Origin: Triangularia verruculosa
Taxonomy: Eukaryota > Ascomycota > Sordariomycetes > Sordariales > Podosporaceae
Direction of reading: 5' to 3'
Length of the DNA stretch: 64,000 nucleotides
Assembly: GCA_033296885.1 (NCBI GenBank)
Contig: MU863912.1
Location: 1-64,000 of the forward strand
Position 1 is the first letter of the stretch; each line of letters opens with the position of its first letter. The notes under the pieces were generated by a model. The model saw only the letters and a program-made list of their open reading frames with translations, was not told where the DNA came from and did not search any database. Positions 11,044-21,789 of this stretch are shown here, one piece after another. Position numbers and translations under genes: made by a program.

Positions 11044-12501
11044 ATGTCACATTCGCATGGTCAGCAACATACCAGACTGCTGGAACGATCAAGAATGAAC
11101 CGACGACAGAATAACCCCTGCACGAGGGGAAGTGGGAATGGCACGACGATAGGGAGTTTTCAGGACTTTACGGTCTTCTGCAACACAAACCTTGATGGGG
11201 ATGTTATAGAGAGGATAGACGCCTTTGACTTGACGGCGTGCATGGACCTCTGTTCCTCCTTCCATCCTCGCTGTGATGGGGCGAGCTTTGATGGGGCCAG
11301 ATGTTTCTTGAAGACGAGGCTGGCACCAGTTGACCCGAGGCAGCTTTTCAGGGGAATCGACTCGGGAATCGCCTCTTTTCCAGAGGCGTCGTCAAACTGC
11401 GTTACGTTACCGGCTACCCAAACAGCGCTGGGAACCAACTTCCAGATTATGTGCGGGTTCATCATTGCTGGGAGCGATCTCAGTCAGAACTTCGCCCCGA
11501 CGTTCCAGGATTGCTTGGGACAGTGTGCAGTAACGAGCGGGTGTGCAGCCGTGAGCTTTGATCCAAGTCTGGATCTGGGGTTCAAGAACTGCTACCTCAA
11601 GACCGGCGTTGCCAACCCGGGGGATCTGGCGGCGGATAGAAGGACGGACTCAGCCCGGATCATCGCAGCTGGTGACCCGAATCAACCTCCTCCTGGGCCG
11701 GGCGTGTCTACCATTCCCGTACCAAGTGGAGCAGCGAACGGAAATGGCGTGGTGTTCTTCACCCCTCCTGCCAACCCATCCATCACTCCTTCCTCTATTG
11801 AGCTGCCACCGGCAACCACGACAGCTCCCTTGGCAGACGCACTCACGACTTCTCTGCCGGAAATCATCAGCTCGACAGAGCTCGCCCCACCGCCCTTCGC
11901 CTTCCCAACTGCTTCCTCCCCGAACCCCTTCCCAGACACATTCTCTGGAGACAACGAATCAGCGCCATCAAGCAATGCCTGGATTGCCGCTCCCGTCGTC
12001 GGGTCTGTGGCAGCCATTGCCCTCATTGTAATCTCTTTTATCATGCTCAAACGCCGCCGGCAATCATCACCAAGCTCCACACCTACCGAACCTAGAAGGG
12101 ACATCTCTCGACCCTCCCCAATATCAGGGCTATTCACTGCTTGGCTGCCAAGTCGGTGGTCCTCTGCTGCCGTCCCGAGAGTTCGGTCACTGCCTGGGTC
12201 CAGGCAGAATAATGTATCGCGGAGTTCGACTGTTGGGAGTGGGAGGAAGATGATGGGGAATTTTAATGAGGTCAACACCGGGGATAGGAGGAACAGTGTC
12301 AGGAACAGTGTGCTGGGGATGGTGGGAGGTGGGGAGAGGAGGGGCATGGAGAGGTTGGATGATATTGAAGAGGGGATGGGGATGGGCAAGGGAGAAAAGG
12401 AAGGGGACGGGGTGAAGGTGTATGAGGTGAGGAATGGGAGGGCTGAGCTCAAGGAGTTGCGGAGTAGTTTGAATGGGTTGGGGCAGAATCGGTGGTCGTG
12501 A
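11044..12501 (+). CDS. apple/PAN-like single-pass membrane protein
   Basis: Single exon, 485 aa. Two cysteine-patterned modules resemble fungal apple/PAN domains: residues about 43-97 (FCNTNLDGDVI..ACMDLCSSFHPRCDGASFD..CFLKT) and about 137-195 (MCGFIIAGSDL..DCLGQCAVTSGCAAVSFD..CYLKTG). Both share the D-C-x(3)-C, C-x-(G/A)-(A/V)-SFD and C-(F/Y)-LKT pattern. A long S/T/P-rich linker follows, then a transmembrane helix near residues 317-337 (WIAAPVVGSVAAIALIVISF), a KRRR stop-transfer stretch and a basic, glycine-rich cytoplasmic tail. This is the layout of a fungal surface sensor or adhesin. It is odd that no classical signal peptide is seen at the N-terminus (MSHSHGQQHTRLL); an unseen upstream exon is possible. 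Confidence 0.82.
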   Translation: MSHSHGQQHTRLLERSRMNRRQNNPCTRGSGNGTTIGSFQDFTVFCNTNLDGDVIERIDAFDLTACMDLCSSFHPRCDGASFDGARCFLKTRLAPVDPRQLFRGIDSGIASFPEASSNCVTLPATQTALGTNFQIMCGFIIAGSDLSQNFAPTFQDCLGQCAVTSGCAAVSFDPSLDLGFKNCYLKTGVANPGDLAADRRTDSARIIAAGDPNQPPPGPGVSTIPVPSGAANGNGVVFFTPPANPSITPSSIELPPATTTAPLADALTTSLPEIISSTELAPPPFAFPTASSPNPFPDTFSGDNESAPSSNAWIAAPVVGSVAAIALIVISFIMLKRRRQSSPSSTPTEPRRDISRPSPISGLFTAWLPSRWSSAAVPRVRSLPGSRQNNVSRSSTVGSGRKMMGNFNEVNTGDRRNSVRNSVLGMVGGGERRGMERLDDIEEGMGMGKGEKEGDGVKVYEVRNGRAELKELRSSLNGLGQNRWS

Positions 12502-12847
12502 GGGGAGGGTGGGGGTTGGATGGAGAAGAAGCAGGAGTTCCTGGGTGTAATACCGTTTTGTCTTCCCATGCTTTCTGTGTTGTTTGCGTGCCTAAGTCCT
12601 CTGCTTCCTTGATGGGCGTCTCTGCTCTTTCCCTATGAAAGACCCCTGCTTTCCCTCTGGACCCATGGATGAGTCGGGTAGGTGGCTTTAGGTTCCTCCC
12701 TTCGTTCTCCAGGTCATTAGGTAGACTCGGGCTCCGCGGGGTGCATGTCCTCGCAGTTGAATCATTCAACAATCTATAGTCCTTTCGCTCTTCTTGTCCT
12801 CTCCGCCTTTTACTCAAGATCACTCATCACTGGAGCATCTTTCGGCC
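12502..12847. other. short intergenic region
   Basis: 346 bp between two plus-strand genes; pyrimidine-rich leader (tcctctccgccttttactc) just before the start at 12848. Nothing else seen. Confidence 0.5.
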
Positions 12848-14002
12848 ATGGATACTTCCGACACGTATTTCTACAACTACAACCAGCGCGTTGTTCGGCG
12901 CAGGTGCGTGGGGAACTTCCCCATCACTTGGGAGCCAGTCGCGCCGAGAACTGCAATCGCTCAACGTCCGACCACTGCTTTCCCATGGGCAAAAGAGGAA
13001 CTCAGGCGAAGGTTTATTGCGTACATCGAGGCCCAGATCGCGCAATTCGTTCCCAATATGACGACGGTCATATTGACAGGTGATCCTGTGGATTATTTCA
13101 AGCTCATGGCTTTGTACTGCTTGTTGGGCATGGCCCGTGACCCTCATTCTGCCATGGAGGTTCTTGACGCTACACGGATGAAGGCCTTCCAAGACTCATA
13201 TGGCCCATGGTGCACACCTGAGGATGCTTTCGATCACTTCCGCAGCGGCTATATTGCCAAAATCAACAACATTGCAACGTTCTGGTTTAGCGTCAAGCAC
13301 GAGCAGAAGGAATCGGGTGAATGGTTCACTAAACCAGTCCCTGGGCAGTGCTTGCTCAGTGGCGTCAATCAGGAAGTGAAATTAAGAAGCATCATCCCTA
13401 TTGGGAGCAACAAATATCTTCCTGGGACGAACGAGCATTGGGTCGGCAGCTGGATAGAGAGCTTTTATTCGTTGGGGGATGCCATGGACGCTTTCAAGAG
13501 CCACAAGCTGGATGACGAGCGGAACTTTCTACCTCTTGATCAAGAAATCAGAAGACGTTGGGACCTCGGTTTTGTCGCCTTTCGACCGATTGCGCATCCA
13601 ACAGACCCAGGACGCCTCTACCTCCAACTGGTCTATCTTGTCGACATCGCGGAGAGGGGCAAGACATTTGAAGACGGCCCCCCGGAATTTGTGTACGAGG
13701 TTGAGGCTGGCGATCAAGATCTTGCACCGAGACCTCCCGGAAGACCCCCGGCTGCTATCCAAGGGCGGCATGGGGATGTCTATGAGCTTAGTGAATTGGT
13801 CAAGGGCCGCGGCGCACCAGTCACCGACTCGGACGATGTACACGTCGTCCGGTTGCCACGCATGGATTATCTCCGAGTGAGGTATGCCATACAGAAGTTG
13901 ACTGCCGGGATGGGATGCCGGAGAGGTGTTAATTACCTTCGGGCTCTCCAAGAAGCTTCAAGAAGGAGAGCACAGGATAGAGAGACAGCGGAGGATGCCT
14001 GA
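12848..14002 (+). CDS. hypothetical protein with degenerate HNH-like region
   Basis: Single exon, 384 aa from the ATG at 12848, which has a strong context (gccATGg). An in-frame ATG at 12794 would add 18 residues. Residues about 155-260 follow the layout of the fungal HNH domain found in many uncharacterised Pezizomycotina proteins: GQCLLSGVNQEVKLRSIIPI, a tryptophan-containing helix, then LDDERNFLPLDQEIRRRWDL and GFVAFRPIAHPTDPGRLYLQ. In active members the position before I-I-P is usually histidine; here it is serine (RSIIP), so metal binding and catalysis are doubtful. The assignment is from pattern memory, not a search. The rest, rich in charged residues, is unrecognised. Confidence 0.8.
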   Translation: MDTSDTYFYNYNQRVVRRRCVGNFPITWEPVAPRTAIAQRPTTAFPWAKEELRRRFIAYIEAQIAQFVPNMTTVILTGDPVDYFKLMALYCLLGMARDPHSAMEVLDATRMKAFQDSYGPWCTPEDAFDHFRSGYIAKINNIATFWFSVKHEQKESGEWFTKPVPGQCLLSGVNQEVKLRSIIPIGSNKYLPGTNEHWVGSWIESFYSLGDAMDAFKSHKLDDERNFLPLDQEIRRRWDLGFVAFRPIAHPTDPGRLYLQLVYLVDIAERGKTFEDGPPEFVYEVEAGDQDLAPRPPGRPPAAIQGRHGDVYELSELVKGRGAPVTDSDDVHVVRLPRMDYLRVRYAIQKLTAGMGCRRGVNYLRALQEASRRRAQDRETAEDA

Positions 14003-14502
14003 GACGGAGAAGTAGGTAGTTTGGTTTTTGAAACAGTCATCAGCGTTTGTCAATATATATACAGTAACAAGAGTCACTCACCGAGTTCACCCCCACTATA
14101 ATCCAGCTGCGTCACGCACGCATGTGCTCGCGCTCGGCTTCCGATTGGCTGAGGGCCTTGAATGGTCAATGTGTCATTGCTGGCCCAAGTCTTGACCCCT
14201 CTCTTTAACAGATCTCATCGCCTTTTCCTTAACATTGTGGCCGCTTCTGGGACTGGGATAGGCCCGACGTCAGCGTCAGGGAAAGGAGGATTTTATTTAT
14301 TTACTTCTTGTTTCCTTTCTTTTCTTCTTGACGTCCATCCCCCCTTTCGCTATCGCCGACCAGATAAGCTCGGTTCTTGGCATTTGGGGAGTCAATTGGT
14401 CGCCACCACTTTACGCGCTTCTGGTCTTTTGCAACAATTCGCCTCTGTGAGAGAGAGCTTTTTTTTTTCGGTTTTGGCGCGCGAAGAATTGGATTGGAAA
14501 CA
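14003..14502. other. intergenic region with pyrimidine-rich leader
   Basis: 500 bp with T/C-rich blocks (ttcctttcttttcttcttg near 14,310 and a ten-T run at 14461), typical of the leader or core promoter of a fungal gene. No other feature seen. Confidence 0.5.
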
Positions 14503-14567
14503 ATGGCTATTGCTCAGGACCCTGCCGCTGCCGCCTCGTCGGAGGATGGCCATGACGAGCACACTCC

Positions 14568-14598
<31 letters not shown>

Positions 14599-15728
14599 GC
14601 TGTTCCCGCACATCCAACCGCCCCTCTCCACCAGCACAGTCTGTCTTCTGCCTCGACGGCTACCGTCGACATTGAGGCTTGGACAGTCTCTGCTCTCGAG
14701 TCTCTGAACATCACCCCTCAAGTCGCCCGCGGGACGTCGAATTCGCTGGCCATTCCAATCGACAACCATGACACCCCTTCCACCACACTCAAACTCCGCT
14801 TCGACCCCTCCACCGCCACCGGGCAATCCATCATCCCACCCCGCCGTCCCCCCTCCCGTCGGGACTCCATGAAGAAGCGCGACGCCTTGATCAAAGGAAA
14901 CCCGGGATCGAGACAGAGAAGGAGGTGGGAGAATGATCACTTGCTGGGTGTACCGAATGCCCAGCCGCCGCTGCCGAGTGATTACCAAGTCCAGCCGACG
15001 TATAAGGTGTTGGGGACGGTGCCGTATCAATTGGCGGGGTACTGGGACCGGGGGCTGAAGGAGCTGGTGGAGGCGAAGAAGCGTCCGAAGCAGGAGAGGC
15101 CGGGGCAGGGGAGGTTGGGGTATATACCGCAGAACTTTCGGGCCACGGCGAAGAGGACGCCGGCGGTGGGGAGGTGGTTGAGGGTACTGGAGGAGCCGGT
15201 CAGGCGGTTTGTGGTGGAGAGGGGGTTGGCTGTTAGCGAGGAGGAGAAGGTGAGGAGGCAGCAGGAGGAGGCGGTGGAGAGTGATGAGACGGATCCGGAG
15301 GATGAGGAGATTGTGTTTGTGGGGAGGGGTGGGAACAAGGTGAGGGAGGGGAAGCCCCCGGCGGAAGAACCGACACCGATCAAGAACGCCACGAGACGGG
15401 TTGGTGGGGAGCAAGAAAGGGGGATGGTGCTTGATACGGCGGGGGATGATGAGGTTGGGGGTGCGTTCAAGTATGTTTTTGTTTCTCTCCGGACTGATGG
15501 CAAGTGTGATATGAGGGTACTAATGAGCTTTTGTTTAGGCGGTGGTTGACGCATTCCATCTCTGACTACTACGGCCTGGACTCGAAGAGTGTTCTTGTCC
15601 AGGAACAGGGGAGCAAATGCAGGAAGGTCATCTTTGTGGGGGTGAAGAAACAGGTGCAGAGGAAGACGGTTGTGCCACAGGAGCAGCATCTCCCTGTGTT
15701 GCCGCCACCGCTGTGGGAGATGTTTTAA
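14503..15728 (+). CDS. R3H-domain nucleic-acid-binding protein
   Basis: Two exons (14503-15470 and 15539-15728) encode 385 aa. The N-terminus carries ten glutamines (CAG x9 then CAA). The middle part has the R3H-associated N-terminal region: RRDSMKKRDALIKGNPGSRQ, RRRWENDHLLGVPNAQPPLP and YQLAGYWDRGLKELVEAK. The C-terminal exon completes the R3H motif as KRWLTHSISDYYGLDSKSV followed by RKVIFVGVKK. In this family the R3H domain binds single-stranded nucleic acid. The intron (gtatgt..tttag, 68 bp) splits a lysine codon immediately before the R3H arginine. An acidic stretch EEAVESDETDPEDEE precedes it. Role in the cell: RNA or ssDNA binding is likely; the target is unknown. Confidence 0.88.
14569..14598 (+). 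repeat. CAG trinucleotide run (polyglutamine)
   Basis: Nine CAG codons and one CAA in frame in the R3H-protein gene, giving ten glutamines near the N-terminus. Likely length-polymorphic between strains. Confidence 0.95.
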
Positions 15729-16543
15729 GTTGCACTGTGGGTAAGATTGACTGGTGATGCTCGAAAGGGCTGTATATACGTGCTAGATTGGGCCATGTCA
15801 AAACGGGCCCAAGAGTTCTTGTCTATCTTGGCAAACAGGACGCGTCATGTTCTCACCCCGTCGTTTGTCTGGCGGGCTGGACACACCACGCTTCCTGTTT
15901 GCCAAGCTTGACGAGGACGCTTGGGCTCGTTTGGGAATATATATGTGCATTTGTGCTATTGTTTGTTCTGGGTGGTTATACCTCTGAGTGGTGATACCTG
16001 AGCAGCACGGTTTTCGGCAAAAAGATGGTCTTGGACCGTGTTGTGGTGTAGGTGCTGCCTTATAAGGGCATTTAAGGGAACACATGGCTAGGCGGTACAT
16101 GACCGGTGGATTAATGCTTGCTCTTGAGCGGTAGGCAATGAAGGTGAGGAACAACAACAGACGCTTAATGTTCAGGCAACATCATCACTGCATAGGTACT
16201 TGGGTGATCTTGACGGCTAGCCACCCAAGAAGATGCGCGTATTCGTGTTGTACTTGAAGGTTTTGGGGCTGGCTGGAATCAATATCTCGACTGTCACAGT
16301 GTTTGATCACTCGGCCATCGTGATGTCGATACCCTGCCGCCCAGCGGTATATGCCTTGATCATATACCCGTCCTTTGACGCAACTCGGTCTGGGGAAGAG
16401 AGTTGTTGTGGTAGCGTCACCTACTGGGCGTCGATCATACAATTACCGGTTGACGTTATAGAGTGCTGCTATGTGTGACCCACCTTACATTATTTGTTCT
16501 GCTTGGAGACGAAGCCCCTAAAACGGTTCATGCAGGCGCTTGG

Positions 16544-16572
16544 ATGATGATGATGATGATGAAGAAGAAGAG
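16544..16572. repeat. GAT/GAA microsatellite
   Basis: Run of consecutive GAT triplets followed by GAA triplets in non-coding DNA. Confidence 0.85.
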
Positions 16573-18204
16573 AGTGTCATTTTGATGAATTCGGGGGCTG
16601 GAGCTGGATGTGCCGGCTGGGAGGGTTTATGCCTTGGTGGTGGTGACGTTGTTTCTGGGAGGACTGTGATGCGTGGGGGTAGAGATGGGGGGACTTGAGG
16701 AGGGAATCATGTGGTTGATGGGGGTAAAAGAGATGACAGGTCAGTAATGAAAGGCCACAGCGGAGGAGGAGGCATCTATGTTCATCGGCACTCGAGCCGA
16801 GTGAGGTCTGATGGATGAATGCTAGTGATTACAAGTTTCATCACAGGCTGCATCTGAGGGAGGTGTGAATGCCATGTCAAAATCCCATCTCTTCAGCCAA
16901 GATTGGACTACTGCCTGGCTACGAATGCCATTATTCCACGGGCTTGCACTCATCTCGTTTCCGTCTGATGTCGATTTCTTCCAGCCAAACCCGGAGAATG
17001 GCTGCCTTGAGCCTGTGGTTGGCGGTGGGTGATCATGAAAACGGCAGGAAAGATTTGCTCGCGTACAGATTGGGAGCTGGCGCGCGTTGGTTAGAATTCT
17101 CGAGGATTTCAAGGGGAATGTCAGTCGCAGTCGGGATGTTTCTGCGGTGTCTGAGGAAATCTCCGATCAATCCCGTCACTAACACTTGGCTATAGATGTT
17201 TGGGATACATACTGTTAAGGGACGGATCGCGCCAACGCAAGAGCCACCGTTCGTTCGTCGTTTCGAGTGGGGCGCCATGCAACTCCACGTCGTCCCCTTG
17301 CATGCGGCTCTTCCATGCATCCACCAACGTGAGACAGGCGACGTCCCATGTTCCGTCTGATCTGATCATGTCGCCCAGAGAAAGCTTCTAGCGCCAAAAG
17401 AAAACAATGACGAGGTTGGCCGTCCAATGTCACATCACAAGGAAATTGCTACGGTGAGGCCACTGGAGCTCTTCTCGGCTGCCATCACCAGGAACGGTCT
17501 TCCCTCGCCTCGCCATTGCTACCTACCTTCTTATCTTCTCACCATCCACCGCAATTTCTTACCTCCAAACACCGTCTGATGGTAAAAAAAAAACAAAATG
17601 CATTATCACTAAGAGGTCAAAGCAGGCAGTCACCGCTCCAAAGAAGGAAACCCGACCTCTCTCACCAACACTTACAGACATGGGTCTGCCGCACCTCCTG
17701 AGCGGGAAAGGCCATGGTCAAACCCCACAACCACAAGCGCCCACGCGGCTCACGGTGTTCGTCTCGTTCCGGAAGACACCGCAACCGATGGCGCCCTTCC
17801 AGGCCAGCGGCTCGCGGCTCCCCGTATTGGCAAGGTCTACCTTGTCAGTCGGCGTCTCTAGGCTGGTCCTGATTATCGGTACAGGGCTTGTACCCTTCAG
17901 GTAGCTCACCGTTGGCAAGGAGGAGAAGAAGAGGATCCCAGGATCCATGCCCTGCCCCCCGCCTGGCGGCGCATCCTCCCGATCTTCCTACTCCCTGGCA
18001 TAAACCAAGTGGGCATATGCCATATAAGATGCCATTGTCCTCGACAATGTCACCGTTTCTTTTTCACCTCCTCTCCTCACGCCTCACCCGACTTCATCCT
18101 CTCTTTTTGTAAGCTTTAGTTCTGTGAACTGGGCTCGAACACGCTCTTTTTAGCACACGATCATTTTTTACCTTCTTAGGCCGGGCCTCCTTCTTTTTTC
18201 AACT

Positions 18205-18216
18205 GTATATATCGAA
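18205..18216 (+). promoter_or_regulatory. TATA-like element
   Basis: tgtatatatcg lies about 50 bp upstream of the ATG at 18262, a usual distance for a short-leader, highly expressed fungal gene. Inferred from position and sequence only. Confidence 0.35.
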
Positions 18217-18261
18217 GTCCTATTTGTGTAAAGACGTTACAACACCACACAACCATCCATC

Positions 18262-19383
18262 ATGAAGTACGGAACTGCTCTTGTGGCCCTTGCCGTTGGC
18301 CTCGCCTCGGCTCGCGATGTGCCCAGCTACTCCCTCAGAGCCACCAAGCGTGAGGTTCCCCAGGAACACTCCCACGAGGCCGTCCTCCGCGCCTGCAACG
18401 TCGCCCTCAAGCTCAACAACCCCCTCAACATCCTCGACTGCGTTTTCCCTCTGCTCGGTAACGCTGCTGCCGCGAACGGCGCCGGCGATGTCACAGCCGA
18501 CCGCCTCGACTGCCTCCAGCAAATCGTCGCTGACCAGGCTCTCACCAACGCCAAGGCCGCCAACGACCTCGACTTGGCCACCAACGCCATCCTCTTCCGT
18601 GCTCTCGAGCGTAACACCTTGAGCGTCGGAGAGGCTTCCCCACTCTGCAACGAGACCCCGGTCAACACTGAGCTCCTCAACATCAACCAGCACCAGGATC
18701 CCGCCTCTGCCGAGGCCGTCAACAACGCCGAAGTTGAGCTCGAGGTGGCCAAGGCTTTGTTCTCCATTGGCGCTGACCCCTTGATTGCTCTCCAGTCCGG
18801 CACTTTTGCCCCGGGTGAGATTGGTGACCCTACTGCCGCGGGTAACACCTGCAACGACGAGAACGATGCCATCGGGTGCATCATCTCCCAGAACCTGCTG
18901 GTTCCCGCCGTGTCCGAGGCTGACATTCTCGCTGCCGTTGGCGGCCAGGAAGTCTGCGAGCCTGTCGTCGACGACGAGCCCGCCGTTGAGGAGCCCGTCG
19001 AGGGCCCCGTCGAGGGCGATGACGAGGAAGCGTGCGAGCCAGTCGTCGAGGATCCCCCAGCGGAGGTTGAAGAGCCCGAGGTCCCCACGGGGACAGTCAA
19101 CGTCCAGACTTTCACGGGCGCCCTCGGCGGCCCTGCCCCCGCCGTCATCTCGGACCCTGCTTCCAACCGCCCCTTTTCGGTGAATGGCAACACGTTCCTC
19201 CAGGCGGGCGCCGCCATCCAACGCTCGTGCGCGATCCAGAAGAACGCTTGCGCGAACGCTGCCAACAGCGGGCAGATCCAGGGCGGGACTAGGCAGTGCG
19301 ACCAGCAGGAGTCCGCCTGTCTGGCTGCTTCCCGCCGCAAGGCCCGTCGCTCTTTCCACGGTCGTCGTCAGAACGTTCTTTAA
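18262..19383 (+). CDS. secreted, acidic, probable cell-wall-associated protein
   Basis: Single exon, 373 aa. A signal peptide is clear: MKYGTALVALAVGLASA with likely cleavage after residue 17-18. A Lys-Arg pair at about residues 29-30 (ATKREVP) could be a kexin processing site. The mature part is Ala/Asn-rich and helical (NVALKLNNPLNILDCVFP). An E/V/P-rich segment (about 230-275) contains two CEPVV copies. The C-terminal ~90 residues carry a conserved-looking segment (TFTGALGGPAPAVI, FSVNGNTFLQAGAAIQRSC) with several cysteines. Third positions are overwhelmingly C or G (GCC, AAC, CTC, ATC), much more so than in neighbouring genes, implying strong expression. Homologues of this type are annotated as cell-wall or surface proteins in Sordariomycetes; no enzyme motif is visible. 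Confidence 0.85.
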   Translation: MKYGTALVALAVGLASARDVPSYSLRATKREVPQEHSHEAVLRACNVALKLNNPLNILDCVFPLLGNAAAANGAGDVTADRLDCLQQIVADQALTNAKAANDLDLATNAILFRALERNTLSVGEASPLCNETPVNTELLNINQHQDPASAEAVNNAEVELEVAKALFSIGADPLIALQSGTFAPGEIGDPTAAGNTCNDENDAIGCIISQNLLVPAVSEADILAAVGGQEVCEPVVDDEPAVEEPVEGPVEGDDEEACEPVVEDPPAEVEEPEVPTGTVNVQTFTGALGGPAPAVISDPASNRPFSVNGNTFLQAGAAIQRSCAIQKNACANAANSGQIQGGTRQCDQQESACLAASRRKARRSFHGRRQNVL

Positions 19384-19918
19384 GGGGGGAAAGGTTTGTA
19401 AGAATGGGTGGAGGATGAGGGATTTGTATCTATTCTTTTGCAACGCTGTGAGGCGGCTTTTTTATATTTTGAGAGGTGAAAGGAGTTGATGAATGAAATG
19501 GAATAATTTTCATATTCATGATATTTGCACTAAAAGCTATCGAACATGTGAGACTTATGAACAGAATACCTGTCAACTCTTTTTTTATCTTTTTTTTTTT
19601 TTTTTAGTTTTGACGAGCAAATAAGGTAGATTTGACAGACATCAGACGTATCAGACGGGTAAGTTCAGGAGTGACATTTGCCCATTCTCTTTTTTTTTCT
19701 TGAGCCTATTTAGCAGCATCAGGTTTGATCCCATCCCTTACACTCCCGAGGCGTTAAAAGCCTTTATCAACTCAACATCACCCCCCTTACGTACGTAGTA
19801 AATGGTCATCATATAATCTTTTACACTCCAACGTTCCTTTCCAATCACATATGCTAACAAGACAACATCTAGCTACCACCCCCCCTTTCCCCCGGCCGGC
19901 CTCTACTCATCATCATCA
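19384..19918. other. convergent 3' region
   Basis: 535 bp between two converging genes. Contains T-runs (tttttatcttttttttttttttt near 19,580-19,606) and A/T-rich sequence consistent with 3' ends and terminators of both transcripts. Confidence 0.5.
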
Positions 19919-20881
19919 TCACCCCCCACCCCCGGCGGCCTGAGACTCCGGCCCCGGCTTCTCCCCCTTCCACGTATTTCCCTCCTTCCTCAGCACCTTC
20001 CTCAAATTCCCCACGACAAAATCCATCTCCTCCTGCCACCCCGGCTCCCCCCTCACCGCATTCACATCCCCCCCGCTGGCCTCCCAGCCCGGGTACGCAA
20101 GATCAATCTCGTCATCGAAATACGTCGCCGCCAGCGTCCCCGTCACCCTCTCCCTAGCGCAATCCCACGGCGTCATCTCCCTAATGTCGGCAATACAATT
20201 CGCCATCCCCTCCGCCCTATCCAACCTACACCCATTACAAAACCTCCCCAACGTCCACCTCTCCTCCTCCTCTTCTTCTTCCTGTTCTTCCTCCGCATCA
20301 GGAAGTCCATTCCCTTGTTCGTCAACGGGTATGTGCCGGCGGGACGACCGACGGGCAAGATATTCCTTCCTCCACTCCCCTACCGTCTGCGGGATGTGGG
20401 TGCGGACGTGGGGGATGGAGGTTTCGGGTATGTCGTAGATGTGGGCGGTTTCGACGCAGAATTCCGGGAAGGTGGTGAAGACTAGGCTGATGCGGCAGTG
20501 AGGACAGAGAAGGGGGGGGGAGTTTCCGTGGGGGAGGAGGAGGGGGAAGCCAGCTGTGGCGGGGTAGGGTTCCCAGCAGGAGGCGTGGAACATGTGACCG
20601 CATGGGAGGACGACGCCGGTTTGGGAGTTGGGGGGTTCTGTTTCTTCTGAGGAAGAGGAGGAAGCAGCGGCGTTGGGGTCGTTGGCGTTGGCAGTGGTGA
20701 GGGTGGCGAGGGCTGGGTGGGCGATTTCAGAGGTTTGGTCCTGGCAGATGTAGCACCTGACCCGGGGCACGGGGCGGCGGGCGCGGGAGGCGGGCTTCAT
20801 GCCGAAGTAGCGGCGGAGGTCGTCGAAGATGACGAGGTTGGATCGGGCGGGGACGGTTCTGGGGGGGTTGTTCGCTGCCAT
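19919..20881 (-). CDS. RING-type zinc finger protein
   Basis: Single exon, 320 aa. The zinc ligands fit a RING finger with a long first loop: C43 and C46 (RCYICQDQ), then C94-G-H96-M-F-H99-x2-C102 and C126-P-H-C129. The order C-C-C-H-H-C-C-C is the RING-H2 order, and the 47-residue spacing between the first and second pairs is a low-complexity Ala/Ser/Thr loop. Such proteins are usually E3 ubiquitin ligases; the fungal relatives are uncharacterised. The C-terminal half holds another cysteine cluster (RFCNGCRLDRAEGMANC), an acidic poly-Glu run (EEEQEEEEEEER) and a tail ending in glycines. It lies downstream of and on the same strand as the Rieske gene. Confidence 0.85.
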   Translation of the reverse strand: MAANNPPRTVPARSNLVIFDDLRRYFGMKPASRARRPVPRVRCYICQDQTSEIAHPALATLTTANANDPNAAASSSSSEETEPPNSQTGVVLPCGHMFHASCWEPYPATAGFPLLLPHGNSPPLLCPHCRISLVFTTFPEFCVETAHIYDIPETSIPHVRTHIPQTVGEWRKEYLARRSSRRHIPVDEQGNGLPDAEEEQEEEEEEERWTLGRFCNGCRLDRAEGMANCIADIREMTPWDCARERVTGTLAATYFDDEIDLAYPGWEASGGDVNAVRGEPGWQEEMDFVVGNLRKVLRKEGNTWKGEKPGPESQAAGGGG

Positions 20882-21789
20882 GGTTTGTTGATTGGGTATG
20901 TAAATGTTGATATAGATGGGTTACAAGACTCAAAAGGGGGGAGATATCAATGGCTAGAATTCAGGGGTTCAGACAAGCTGCTGGATTTGCCCCTGGGTCG
21001 TTGTGATGATCAGGGCAAACGGTCAAGTATAATACTGTCCAGTCTCATGGCCAGAAAGTTGAAGGGCTGAGGGCAGGAGGATGTGGTCAATATTGATCAA
21101 ACACCTAAACAATGAAGAGCTTGGTGGATGACACCCCCTTTTGTCCTCACCGGCATTTCCGTCGGTTTATGGCACTGGCTCGAGGGCTGGGACAAAGAAA
21201 CGTCTTTATCACGGCGGTGTCTACAAGGAATTGTCAGATCTCATAGGCGCAGGCTTCAGAATAGTGCGTAAACAAGAGCACAAAGAACGACTTGGCCGTT
21301 TTAGGTAATGGAGCTGGAGTGAGAACATCCTGTATTGTAGTGACAGCACTGAAGAGCGTGAAAAGACTTTCCAGCTTCATCACTGCGCTCGCCTGGTCAA
21401 AGATTTCGAGTAGAAGGTAAACATACCTAGGTATGCTTGTCAGACATACTGACCAAGTATCACCCTCACCTCATTACTCTCTTGATTATACCATATGCCA
21501 TCCAATGTATCCATTTCTACCCTTCCGGTCTTGTCTGTTTGGCTGTCTATGGATATTGCTCAAACCAACCGCCCCGCCCCTCTCCTCGCCCCCTTTATGA
21601 TACTAATACACTTTCATCACTTGCCTCCAAACAATAAGCTCCGCCCCCAGTCCCTCTAAGAAAAGCCGTGTTCTTCGACCGCATAGGAACAAGAATGTAC
21701 AAGCTTTGCATTTGTTTTCACTCTATCGATTCGCTCGCTCTTTAACTTTTTGTTGCTCCCTGGAAAACACACAAAACCGCGCGCAAGTC
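20882..21789. other. intergenic region upstream of RING gene
   Basis: 908 bp; the promoter of the RING gene and the 3' region of the Rieske gene. No gene or repeat seen. Confidence 0.5.

Larger units (their letters stand above)
15729..18261. other. 2.5-kb intergenic region, no supported gene
   Basis: Several open frames of 60-110 codons on both strands overlap each other and show no domain character or splice continuity. A (GAT)n-(GAA)n microsatellite lies near 16,544-16,572. The last 300 bp are pyrimidine-rich and hold gtatatatcg at about 18206-18215, about 50 bp before the start codon of a strongly codon-biased gene, so a large promoter is plausible. Confidence 0.5.

Noticed and set aside
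16822..17433. Overlapping 70-108-codon frames on both strands
   Set aside because: Neither strand gives splice-consistent continuity or recognisable motifs.
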